A DNA stretch of 64,000 bases from Nanobdellati archaeon (GTDB lineage: Archaea; EX4484-52; GLR71). The DNA lies in the NCBI GenBank assembly GCA_019429005.1, contig JAHYJR010000002.1, positions 1 through 64,000 on the forward strand, given 5' to 3'. This document shows, one piece after another, positions 17,023 through 25,561 of this stretch (position 1 is the first letter of the stretch; each line of letters begins with the position of its first letter). The translations under genes and the position numbers were made by a program. The notes beneath the pieces were generated by a model that made no database searches, was not told the DNA's origin, and saw nothing but the letters and a program-made list of their open reading frames with translations.

Positions 17023-19002
17023 ATGAAAAAGATTATTTTAGACATTAATGTAAGTAAAAGTATGTCATCTGTAACTGAAGAAGATAAAGAGAATATTATA
17101 GGTGTCATTGATTATGGTATTAATCAACATAATCGTAATTTAACTTATACTGTAGATGCATTTGATAGCAAGAACACTTTTATTTTTGGTATAGGACCTC
17201 TTGCAGGAAGCATAATACCAGGGACTGCAAGATTAGTCTTTATCGCAAAATCACCTTTAACAGAAACATTATTTTTAAGCACAATTGGTGGTGCAGGATT
17301 ACCACTTTATCATACAGGTATTGATTTTGTAAAAATTGAAGGAAAATCCAAAGAACCAAAAATACTTGTAATAAGAAATATGGGTTTGGGTATTGAAGTA
17401 AATTTTGAATCAATTGAATCTGATACTTTAATGGATTTGTATAAGAAAAACAACAATGGGGGTATATACAATCTTCAGAATTATGTGATGGCTACCTATA
17501 AAGACCGATTTAAGACAGATACAGGTTATACTGATTTTAGGATACTTGCTGTCGGACCTTCAGCACTCACTACAAATATGGGTGCAATCTGTTCAACCGT
17601 TGTAAAAAATGGTGAATTTGTAGAAGGTGTAGATGGTTGGGCTGGACGAGGTGGTTTTGGTTCTCTTTTAGCACAAGGACATAACATTGTTGCAGTAATT
17701 TATGGTGGCGTCTCAGATTCAAAAGTATTTCCAAAAGTAGATTTAAAAAATAGAAAAGCTGTTGATTTGCTTTTTGAGAAAGAATTTTCAAAAAGTATGG
17801 CATTGATGGCAACAGAAGTGACAGAAAAATACCGTTTTGTAAAGAAAGATAACACAGGTGGAACTTTCGGAGTTAATATGTCTAGTCTTGATACTTGGTT
17901 ACCTATGTTTAATTGGTCTTCAGTCTATATGGATCGAAAAAAAAGACAGTATATGTATGACACATTTGTAAAAGATAATTATTTAGCACAATTCAATGAT
18001 GAGATTATAAAGACACGTTCATGGAAAACGTGTGGTGAGCCATGTCCTGCACTTTGTAAAAAAGTGTATAAGGATAAGAAAAAAGATTATGAAGCATATG
18101 AGGCCTTCGGACCAAATTGCGGTATTTTTGATCAAAGACATGCTGAAATGATTGGAGGCACAATCGAAAGTATGGGTTTTGATGCAATCGGTTTTGGTAA
18201 TATCGCATCATTTGTTCTTGAATGTATGGATAAGGGTCTTTTGAACAAAAATGATATCTTAGTTGATGTTAAGGCTAATTTCAATCCTGACACATTCACA
18301 CTTGATGACTCAAAAAATCATGCGATTATAGGGTCAAAACTTGCAATCGATATTGCATATCAAAATACAGATTTTTCAAAAGTGTTCAATAAGGGTATAA
18401 GAAAAGCAGTCTTATCACTTTCAGATAAGTTTAAAGATCGTCAAAAAGATAATCTTAAATTTAATGATTTAGCGAATTATATACCATTCGGTGACGTTGG
18501 TTATATCGCACCTGTACAATATTGGGTACCTGGATTCTATATACCGCTTCCAATACAAGGTAAATTCTTCACATATTATGGTATGGATTTCCATTCACCA
18601 GAAGAACTTGGTAAAATCGCTGCAGATAGATCTATAAAAGAGCTTTACTCAGAAAATACAGGTGTATGCAGATTCCATCGTGGTTGGTCTGAAAAGATGA
18701 CTGAAATCCTCATAAATAAGACATATGGTTTGAATATTAATTATTATACTCATTGCCAAGGACTTCTTCAAGGTATGCTTGATTATGATAAAAAAGCAGG
18801 TGTTATACCACGATTTTGGGAGACTGGGAGAGTCAAAGATATAATAATGCAGTATATTATTGAAGTAATATCTATATTTGGTAAGGATAAAAAATCAGGA
18901 TATTGGCTTGAAGAATTTAAGAAAGATAAGGAAAAAGCGTCAAGAGAATATTGGCTTAAGCTTGTTGAAGGTGTAAACACACTTCTTGATTGGAAAAAGT
19001 GA
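17023..19002 (+). CDS. gor: glyceraldehyde-3-phosphate:ferredoxin oxidoreductase (AOR family)
   Basis: This 659-residue tungstopterin enzyme of the aldehyde ferredoxin oxidoreductase family most resembles GAPOR rather than general AOR. The opening IGVIDYGINQHNRNLTYTVD, FGIGPLAGSIIPGTARLVF and the Fe-S motif CGEPCPALC followed by AYEAFGPNCGIFDQR support this. The [4Fe-4S] ligands are likely C337, C341, C345 and C549 (GVCRFHRGW). It oxidises glyceraldehyde 3-phosphate to 3-phosphoglycerate with reduced ferredoxin in modified glycolysis. The start is ATG 17023. No tungsten-cofactor genes are in view. Confidence 0.88.
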   Translation: MKKIILDINVSKSMSSVTEEDKENIIGVIDYGINQHNRNLTYTVDAFDSKNTFIFGIGPLAGSIIPGTARLVFIAKSPLTETLFLSTIGGAGLPLYHTGIDFVKIEGKSKEPKILVIRNMGLGIEVNFESIESDTLMDLYKKNNNGGIYNLQNYVMATYKDRFKTDTGYTDFRILAVGPSALTTNMGAICSTVVKNGEFVEGVDGWAGRGGFGSLLAQGHNIVAVIYGGVSDSKVFPKVDLKNRKAVDLLFEKEFSKSMALMATEVTEKYRFVKKDNTGGTFGVNMSSLDTWLPMFNWSSVYMDRKKRQYMYDTFVKDNYLAQFNDEIIKTRSWKTCGEPCPALCKKVYKDKKKDYEAYEAFGPNCGIFDQRHAEMIGGTIESMGFDAIGFGNIASFVLECMDKGLLNKNDILVDVKANFNPDTFTLDDSKNHAIIGSKLAIDIAYQNTDFSKVFNKGIRKAVLSLSDKFKDRQKDNLKFNDLANYIPFGDVGYIAPVQYWVPGFYIPLPIQGKFFTYYGMDFHSPEELGKIAADRSIKELYSENTGVCRFHRGWSEKMTEILINKTYGLNINYYTHCQGLLQGMLDYDKKAGVIPRFWETGRVKDIIMQYIIEVISIFGKDKKSGYWLEEFKKDKEKASREYWLKLVEGVNTLLDWKK

Positions 19003-19007
19003 ATTAG

Positions 19008-19748
19008 TTAAGCTAAACTTTTCTTTATAATAAAAGAACCTAATGCAAAAACCATAATAATATATACAATACCTGATTTTACAGGTATTCTTTTCTTTTC
19101 CCAGTTTAGGAAAAAGTAATTTTCATCAGTTATTTTTGCAATATTGTCTTTATAGATACAGTTATTACATTGAACATTATATAGTTCATATCCAAATGTA
19201 ATATTTCCAAAATTGAGATTTTGATACTTTAAGTAATCATAATTTTCTGTTTTGAATTCCATGTTGATTGGTGTATTATAATTATACTGAAGACCCCATA
19301 ATCCAATATTCCACATATTAGGAACTAAAAGTGTAGTATATAATATATAGATAGTTTCATTAGTAAACGGCAACATATCAAATTTAATAGTGTATCTTGA
19401 ATTCCCATACAAGTCAGATTTGGTTATGATATCTATTTTATTTCCAGCTAAGTAAGCTTCAATAAAGTCTGGCTTAACCTGAAAATTGATATTTACTTTG
19501 CTTTCAATTGTGTAATTATTATTATTTTTAACAATAATGTTGTATTTTGAAATTTCACTATTGTCTTCATCAATAAGCACTTCGAATGTTGTGATTGTTT
19601 TAATATTTGTATTAGATCCATCATATCCACTTGATATACTCAAATCAAGTTCTTCAACAGGAACAGGTGCACCATATACTTGTGCTGATAATGTAGAGAT
19701 TAATAATAAAACCATCATCATTATTATAGAGATATATTGACTTTTCAT
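19008..19748 (-). CDS. secreted membrane-anchored protein, unknown
   Basis: This 246-residue protein has a cleavable-looking signal peptide (residues 1-26, ending AQVYGA), a beta-rich outside domain of about 190 residues, and a C-terminal membrane helix (YIIMVFALGSFIIKKSLA). The domain has a Cys pair (QCNNC). No family is recognised. Its start overlaps the stop of the SpoIIM-like gene and has a GGTGAT site 3 nt before the ATG, so the two are translationally coupled and probably work together at the membrane. Confidence 0.65.
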   Translation of the reverse strand: MKSQYISIIMMMVLLLISTLSAQVYGAPVPVEELDLSISSGYDGSNTNIKTITTFEVLIDEDNSEISKYNIIVKNNNNYTIESKVNINFQVKPDFIEAYLAGNKIDIITKSDLYGNSRYTIKFDMLPFTNETIYILYTTLLVPNMWNIGLWGLQYNYNTPINMEFKTENYDYLKYQNLNFGNITFGYELYNVQCNNCIYKDNIAKITDENYFFLNWEKKRIPVKSGIVYIIMVFALGSFIIKKSLA

Positions 19749-20386
19749 TACATCACCAGTAGCACATATTGCAGTATTATATTTATTATGACAAGTATCA
19801 TAAGAAGTATCAATTTATCGTATAGTGTTTTATTGACTTCGATTTTTTTATCTTTGATAAATTTAAGTATCATAAAACCAATTTCAAGACCTATTGATGC
19901 CGCAAGTGTTATTGCTGCAGTATATAAGATAAAAAGTAATATTGTTTTTATCGCAATAAATGTGCTTGCGAATTCAAGCACTTCCGGTATTGATGCACCT
20001 GCACTCATACCGACAAGGAATGTAAATATCGCAGTGGGTATTGCAATAAGCACACCCATTGAAGATACAAGTACTGCTGACACTATATTATTCCGTATTA
20101 CATACAAGAAATCTATAGGTGAATTAGGGATAATCTCACGATTCATATCTGAAAATTCACCTCCACCAACATTTTGTGAATAATAAGGATATGTTTCTTG
20201 ATGTATTGGGTATATGACACCTATTGAACCAAATATAGGGCTTTTTGTAAAATCCAGAAACCGCATAGTATAGCCTAGAAAAAATGATAATAATAATATC
20301 ATGAGTGCAATTTTCACAAATTTATCTTGACTTATAGCTTTAAAATCGATTAATTTGCGTTTTTTAGACTCTTTCTTTTGAGGCAT
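19748..20386 (-). CDS. SpoIIM-like (DUF95) membrane protein
   Basis: This 212-residue protein has about four membrane segments. The middle DFLYVIRNNIVSAVLVSSMG and IPTAIFTFLVGMSAGAS match the stage II sporulation protein M/DUF95 layout (FxxNN followed by a Gly-rich helix pair). ITLAASIGLEIGFMILKF matches the later family segment, although the usual PHG is missing. The archaeal function is unknown, with no sporulation implied. The downstream gene overlaps by one base. Confidence 0.6.
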   Translation of the reverse strand: MPQKKESKKRKLIDFKAISQDKFVKIALMILLLSFFLGYTMRFLDFTKSPIFGSIGVIYPIHQETYPYYSQNVGGGEFSDMNREIIPNSPIDFLYVIRNNIVSAVLVSSMGVLIAIPTAIFTFLVGMSAGASIPEVLEFASTFIAIKTILLFILYTAAITLAASIGLEIGFMILKFIKDKKIEVNKTLYDKLILLMILVIINIILQYVLLVM

Positions 20387-20426
20387 ATTAGTAATTTATC
20401 TATGTTTGTATAAATAGATTTGGTAT

Positions 20427-21106
20427 TTATTTCATTAAATTGTTTAAAATATACCTTACAGTTGCATCTACAAGTACATCTATTGTATTGACTTTTGGCA
20501 TATCTTCTTTATCAAGCATGACAGCAAATTCGGTGAATCCAAGTATAACTGTCTGTATACCCATTTTTAAGTATTTATCACAAATCTTTTTAACAGTCAA
20601 AATCGGTTCATTTGGATTAAGGCCTTTATTGAAATTAAAAATTGCATCAGATAACTCAGTAATCTCAATATCATCAGGATTAGATGTTTTTACATTATCA
20701 AAATCATATAATCCAGACCGGATTGTATTTTGGGTTCCGATAAGTAATGTTGAACTGATATTATCATTTTTAAGTTTATTTTTAAGCATCAACCTAAGAC
20801 CCAGTATGGGTGTATTGATATTTTTCTGGAGCATGTCATAATACAAATGAATTGTATTGCATACTATCACGATAATATCAACACCAAATTTATCTAACTG
20901 TTTAAGACCTTCAATATAGGATTATAAATCTTTCAAAGGTATATTCTCATGTATCAATTCGGGCACAGGTATACTATTTATAATTACTTGAGGAAAATTA
21001 GTATTATTTTTAATTATTCCTGTTTTTTGTAATTTACCTATTAATTTATTGTAGAATTCGCCTGTAGCTTCAGGTCCAATACCACCTAAAACGCCAATTT
21101 TAACAT
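20427..21106 (-). pseudogene. aspartate/glutamate racemase pseudogene
   Basis: Read through, the product is an Asp/Glu-type racemase: KIGVLGGIGPEATGEFYNKL at the N-terminus, VIVCNTIHLYYDM with the first catalytic Cys, and KMGIQTVILGFTEFAVML at the place of the second. In the last motif the expected Cys (GCTE) is Phe (GFTE). It is also broken by an in-frame TAA at 20922-20924 and a frame problem at the start, where the ATG at 21106 joins the frame only if one A is added to an A4 run. The frame from about 20870 stays open. Confidence 0.75.
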
Positions 21107-21299
21107 TGCCAGGGAGACAAACAAGTATATATAGGACTATCTAAAAGAAAATATTTTTCATTGCGAAAAACAATCACATTCTGGTTTCATAAATAGTATT
21201 TGATTGATTTATTTTTTAAATGTTTGGTTAATATTTTTAAAAATTAAGTAAAAAATGTCTAAGAAAAAGTTATGAGGTAAAAACCTCAAAACAAAAGAA

Positions 21300-21584
21300 T
21301 CAGTCATCAATTTTGATTTTACTGTTTTCTTCTATTGCTTTATCTATATCATTGAAACCTTCTTGTATCTCAATATCTTTTATTTCATCGTTATCATTCT
21401 GATCTTGTGCTGCTTTTGCCTCTTGAGCCTCTTTATTTATATCAACACCTTCATCTCTAAGACCCCTTATATGCATCTCAACTAAGGAGTTTACAATATT
21501 TAGAAGTCGTGAAAGCTCATTTCTTTCTTTTACAAGACAGTCAAGTGCACCTTTATGAAATCCGATTTTTTCATTTTGTTCCAT
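21300..21584 (-). CDS. small acidic helical protein, unknown
   Basis: This 94-residue soluble protein has an N-terminal helical half (IGFHKGALDCLVKERNELSR, then LLNIVNSLVEMHIRGL) that looks conserved in character. The C-terminal half is very acidic and low complexity (Asp/Glu/Asn/Lys). A clear GGTGAT ribosome-binding site lies three bases before the ATG. The helical part could form a coiled-coil dimer. No family is recognised. Confidence 0.65.
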   Translation of the reverse strand: MEQNEKIGFHKGALDCLVKERNELSRLLNIVNSLVEMHIRGLRDEGVDINKEAQEAKAAQDQNDNDEIKDIEIQEGFNDIDKAIEENSKIKIDD

Positions 21585-21739
21585 TTAATCACCTTTGATT
21601 TACAATAATTATATTTAATTATAATCTTATTTTATTTATCTAAGTATATATAGATTAAGTTTAAAATAAACATTTAATTAATTAATTAATTATTACAAAT
21701 AAATGACAAATTTAAATATATATTCACAAAAATATTGCT

Positions 21740-22264
21740 ATGATTGAGAATTATAAACCAATTGATGTTTTAAGAACACCCTTTTTAGTCAAAGTTTTAA
21801 ATTATCTAGGTAAAGATTTTTTAGAAGTTAAACAAAATTTTAGAAATGCTAATTTTGTCAGTCAAGATGGAATGTCTTCAATTTCTGTTGAACAACCCTA
21901 TTTAAAAGCTATAACAGTTTCTCAAAAAGATCTTAATGTAGGTAGTCTTAATCAGATACTTCTTGACGCAGGTGTTTTAATACAATCAGGTTCTAACATA
22001 AAAAAAACAATTCAAGCATTTATGAAAGTAGAACTATTAAAAACATATGATCCAAAAAAAGATAAAACATATGATTATGTAAATTACGGAGATTGGAATA
22101 TTTCAAATGCAAAAATAGATCAATGGGATGGGGATTGGATATACTTTAACAGTATTAAACGAGATAATGCTAAATTACCAGACAATTTAAAAAACGTAGT
22201 TGATGCTCAAGAAATTTTAAATGATTTGAAAAAATACATTTTATATGAAAATCAAATTGAATAA
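21740..22264 (+). CDS. hypothetical protein
   Basis: This 174-residue soluble protein has no signal or membrane segment. It is mixed alpha/beta with a Trp/Asp-rich turn (YGDWNISNAKIDQWDGDWIYF) near residue 125. No family is recognised. A TATA-like TTTAAATATATA precedes the ATG at the leaderless distance, which supports a real monocistronic gene. It is convergent with the U32 peptidase gene, with a small hairpin in between. Confidence 0.6.
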   Translation: MIENYKPIDVLRTPFLVKVLNYLGKDFLEVKQNFRNANFVSQDGMSSISVEQPYLKAITVSQKDLNVGSLNQILLDAGVLIQSGSNIKKTIQAFMKVELLKTYDPKKDKTYDYVNYGDWNISNAKIDQWDGDWIYFNSIKRDNAKLPDNLKNVVDAQEILNDLKKYILYENQIE

Positions 22265-22282
22265 AATGTTAAAAAAAACATT
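22265..22282. terminator. hairpin between convergent genes
   Basis: AATGTT (22265-22270) and AACATT (22277-22282) form a stem around an A-rich loop between two convergent genes. It is followed by T-rich runs for the leftward gene's partner strand, so it could stop transcription from either side. Confidence 0.35.
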
Positions 22283-23517
22283 CAACACCTTCTTTTTTTA
22301 ATCATATCTTCAGTTCGTTTTGTGATTTTATAGACAGCATCATTATCACGAACAGCATTATCCATCTTCATACCTATAAGCATTCCTTTTGACGCAGTCT
22401 TAATCTCATTCTCATTTTGCATCAAGGATTTAACATTTTGCATAAGGTAGGTTGTCTTACCTTCAACAAGGATATTATCACCGTTTTCAATATTTCCTGT
22501 TTCAATTTTGATTATACAGGCTTTAGGTTTCCTATAATACTTGATAACTTTTCCAATATATGTCCTTATCTCTTCAGACATATTATCACTATTTTCATAA
22601 TTAAATCCCGAACTTGTAGGCGTCCCAAAATAAAAACCTTCTGAAAAACTTCTATTATATACTTTCTTAAGCTGTTTTAACCAGTTTTCAACCTTTGTTT
22701 CAGTAAATGTTCCAGACATTGCTGAATCTATAGCTTCACGATAGCATTTTGATACAACATTGATATACCTTGAATCTCGAAGACGACCTTCAATCTTAAA
22801 CGAATCAATTCCAGCGTCAATTAGTTCAGGAATATGTTTTATCATACACATATCTTTTGCACTTAATAGATATTTTCCATCACAAACAACTTCATTATTT
22901 TCATTGTCTGTTAATGTCCATGATTTTCTACATGGTTGTATGCACGCACCACAGTTTGCAGATTCATCATAAAGGTATGATGATAAATAGCATCTACCTG
23001 AAATAGATACACACATAGCCCCATGAACAAATGTTTCAATCTCAACATCTGTATTATTCTTAATATCTTTTATCTCTAAAAGAGATAGTTCTCGTGCAAG
23101 AATAAGCCTTTCTGCACCGATATCATGATAAAATTTTGCAGATTCAGTATTTGATATGTTTGCCTGCGTTGAGATATGAAATGGGATCTTTAATTCAGCA
23201 GCTTTCCTTATAATTGCAGGATCCCAAACTATAACTGCATCAATTTTTGATTTTTTAGCACATTTTAGTATTTTTTCAACATTGATAAGATCCTTATCAT
23301 GCACAACTGAATTTACTGTAAGATACGCCTTCAAGTTTCTTTTATGTATTTCAGATACAGTTTCACAAAGATTTTCTAAAATAATCTCTTTTGTTCGAAA
23401 TCGCATGTTAAGTTTATCTAATGAGAAATATACAGCATCTGCATAGTCTTTGCATGCTTCAAGTCCTGATATGTTTCTTATTGGTATTAGAAGTTCAGGC
23501 TTTTTTTGTTCTTTCAT
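22282..23517 (-). CDS. U32 family peptidase
   Basis: This 411-residue protein matches the collagenase-like U32 family. It contains TFVHGAMCVSISGRCYLSSY followed by NCGACIQPCRKSW (cysteines that can bind an Fe-S cluster) and DSFKIEGRLRDSRYINVV. Bacterial relatives modify RNA (hydroxylation, RlhA/TrhP) rather than cleave proteins, so an RNA-modifying role is more likely than proteolysis, but this is inference. The length is typical for the short family members. It is monocistronic. Confidence 0.85.
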   Translation of the reverse strand: MKEQKKPELLIPIRNISGLEACKDYADAVYFSLDKLNMRFRTKEIILENLCETVSEIHKRNLKAYLTVNSVVHDKDLINVEKILKCAKKSKIDAVIVWDPAIIRKAAELKIPFHISTQANISNTESAKFYHDIGAERLILARELSLLEIKDIKNNTDVEIETFVHGAMCVSISGRCYLSSYLYDESANCGACIQPCRKSWTLTDNENNEVVCDGKYLLSAKDMCMIKHIPELIDAGIDSFKIEGRLRDSRYINVVSKCYREAIDSAMSGTFTETKVENWLKQLKKVYNRSFSEGFYFGTPTSSGFNYENSDNMSEEIRTYIGKVIKYYRKPKACIIKIETGNIENGDNILVEGKTTYLMQNVKSLMQNENEIKTASKGMLIGMKMDNAVRDNDAVYKITKRTEDMIKKRRC

Positions 23518-23649
23518 AATTCTATATTAAACATATCTTTTTTAAAAGCTTTTTATTAGATTTTTTAAAATTCAATAAGATAATCTTTTGATTTTATGTT
23601 AAAAAATGATTTAAATATATAACAAATCAATTAAATAATAGTGATTGTT

Positions 23650-23853
23650 ATGGATTATTTATTAAATATGAATTATGATGAAATCGATTTTACTGCTAAA
23701 GTAGTCTTATGTGGAATATCAGCTATAATTCCTTTAACAATAGGTTCGGTTTTTAATAAACTTAATATCTATTCTGATAATGTTTTGCCTTCTGAAGAAA
23801 AAGAAGTTAGTTCGGTTTTTAATAAACTTAGTATCTATTCAGAAAACAATTAA
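23650..23853 (+). CDS. small membrane protein with internal duplication
   Basis: This 67-residue protein has a hydrophobic central helix (KVVLCGISAIIPLTIG) and two copies of SVFNKLxIYS at residues about 35-44 and 57-66. At DNA level, 23745-23774 and 23811-23840 match at 29 of 30 bases, 66 bases apart. The ATG at 23650 has GTGAT four bases upstream, which favours a real gene; a GTG lies at 23641. The function is unknown. Confidence 0.5.
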   Translation: MDYLLNMNYDEIDFTAKVVLCGISAIIPLTIGSVFNKLNIYSDNVLPSEEKEVSSVFNKLSIYSENN

Positions 23854-23924
23854 CAATCAGAGTTTGAAAGAGAAAAATATTTTGAAAAATTAGATTAAAT
23901 ATTATTTTATAAAAAAATAATTAT

Positions 23925-24683
23925 TTAAAAATAATGTCCAATAAATCCTTTAAATCTGGTTATTAAATCTCTATTGACAGGTTCTTCATTTAGCATTATA
24001 CGTGCTATATTTTTAATAGAATTTGTAGGTTCAGAATACGGTTTATGTTTTACAATAGGTATTCCAAACGCAATAGATTCACGAACTTTTGAATATTCTT
24101 GTATATTACCTATTATTGGTAACTCAAGGAATTTTTCAATATCTTCATTTTTAAGTTCATATTTTTCGTTACGTTTACGGTTTATTACAACACCAATTAC
24201 TTCTTTTCCGTTATCTATAACAAATTTTTTAACAAGTGTAGCATTTGTAACTGCCGGAAGTTCGGGATTTGTTATAATTATTGATTTGTCTGATGCTTGT
24301 ATTGCGGCCCTAACTTCATCATCAGCACCAGCTGCTGCATCTATTAGTATATAATCATAATTTCCAAGCAAATTAAAAATAACAAATTTAAGTTGTGACA
24401 AATCAGTATTTAGACTTGTTAAAGATGCTGGTATAATACTAAATCCGGATGCATTTTTGTATATAGCTTGTGTTATTATAGCATTACCATCAAATACATC
24501 ATTAAGTGATATTGGAACAACTATTGGTACTCCAAGATGTAACCCTAAATTAGCTCCCGTAACATTTCCATCAATGACAAGAACATTTTGTTTCATATCA
24601 GTTAAACTTATAGCAAGATTACTGACAAGTGTGGTCTTACCAACGCCACCTTTACCTGATACGATTGAAATGATTTCTGTCAT
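23925..24683 (-). CDS. MinD/ParA-family P-loop ATPase
   Basis: This 252-residue deviant Walker ATPase has IVSGKGGVGKTTLVSNLA, then LVIDGNVTGANLGLHLG, YDYILIDAAAG and VIGVVINRKRNEKYEL. The C-terminal ten residues (RFKGFIGHYF) could form an amphipathic membrane-targeting tip as in MinD, a suggestion only. Archaeal MinD paralogues position membrane or motility complexes. No MinC, MinE or ParB partner is next to it. Confidence 0.88.
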   Translation of the reverse strand: MTEIISIVSGKGGVGKTTLVSNLAISLTDMKQNVLVIDGNVTGANLGLHLGVPIVVPISLNDVFDGNAIITQAIYKNASGFSIIPASLTSLNTDLSQLKFVIFNLLGNYDYILIDAAAGADDEVRAAIQASDKSIIITNPELPAVTNATLVKKFVIDNGKEVIGVVINRKRNEKYELKNEDIEKFLELPIIGNIQEYSKVRESIAFGIPIVKHKPYSEPTNSIKNIARIMLNEEPVNRDLITRFKGFIGHYF

Positions 24684-24723
24684 AGAATTAATTAATGTTT
24701 GATTTTTATATATCTTTTAAGAT

Positions 24724-25410
24724 TTATTTTTTATTTGCCTTGTCATAATCTTCAATACGGCCTATATCAAGCCAATAATCATTGAAAGGATATCCATAAA
24801 AGCCTTTATTTGCTTCAAGAATTTTGGGTATTATATGATCTGTAAGGTTAAGCGGCCCTTCAAATGTATCTGGAAAAAAATCAAATATTTCTGGTTCAAG
24901 ACAAAATATCATAGTTCCTCCAAGGTACTTAAATCGTGGTTTTTCTAAAAATTTTTCAACTTTTCCAGTATTATCAAGATTATAGACACCCCATTCAACA
25001 GGCTGTTCAAATTCAAAAAGAGCTACTGTACCCACACCTTTTTTTTCATTATGATACTCAATAAATTTATTAAGGTCTAGGTTTGTTATGTTGTCACCAC
25101 CCATCAAAATAAATGTTTCGTTAAGGGTGTCCTTTATTTTTGAAAGACAGCCAGCAGTCCCAAGGGGAGTATCTTCTGTTATATATTTTATATTTACTCC
25201 AAGGTCACTACCATCATCAAAATAATTTTTGATTTGGTATCCAAGATAACCTAAAGATATAGTTATATCTGTAATATCATATTTTTTTAAGTACAATATT
25301 ATATGCTCAAGAATAGGCCTCTCATTTATAGGAAGAAGTGGTTTTGGTATAGCATAAGTTAAAGGTCTAAGTCTTTTACCTTTACCACCTGCAAGAATTA
25401 CAGCTTTCAT
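24724..25410 (-). CDS. sugar-1-phosphate nucleotidyltransferase
   Basis: This 228-residue enzyme has the signature AVILAGGKGKRLRPLTYAIP followed by KPLLPINERPILEHII, and FILMGGDNITNLDLNKF with the metal-binding Asp. WGVYNLDNTGKVEKFLEKP and NDYWLDIGRIEDYDKA complete the fold. It makes an NDP-sugar from NTP and a sugar 1-phosphate (glucose or mannose). The exact sugar is not decidable from sequence. It has no C-terminal left-handed helix domain. It may supply the GT4 glycosyltransferase 2 kb away. The start is ATG 25410. Confidence 0.85.
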   Translation of the reverse strand: MKAVILAGGKGKRLRPLTYAIPKPLLPINERPILEHIILYLKKYDITDITISLGYLGYQIKNYFDDGSDLGVNIKYITEDTPLGTAGCLSKIKDTLNETFILMGGDNITNLDLNKFIEYHNEKKGVGTVALFEFEQPVEWGVYNLDNTGKVEKFLEKPRFKYLGGTMIFCLEPEIFDFFPDTFEGPLNLTDHIIPKILEANKGFYGYPFNDYWLDIGRIEDYDKANKK

Positions 25411-25561
25411 ATTTATCAACTATATTAACTATTTATTAGTTTTGATATTTATATTTATGGATATGTTTTTTATAAAAATTAATTGATATAATCTATTAAT
25501 TGTTAAACTGTTATCTATTTTTTAAAAACATATATAAAGCTTTTTTTTAATAGTTGATGTT

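Noticed and set aside
19737..20183. 148-codon plus-strand frame
   Set aside because: Antisense shadow of the SpoIIM-like gene, without homology or RBS.
20919..20924. Programmed stop readthrough in the racemase gene
   Set aside because: There is also a frame problem at its start and a changed catalytic Cys position, so decay explains it better.
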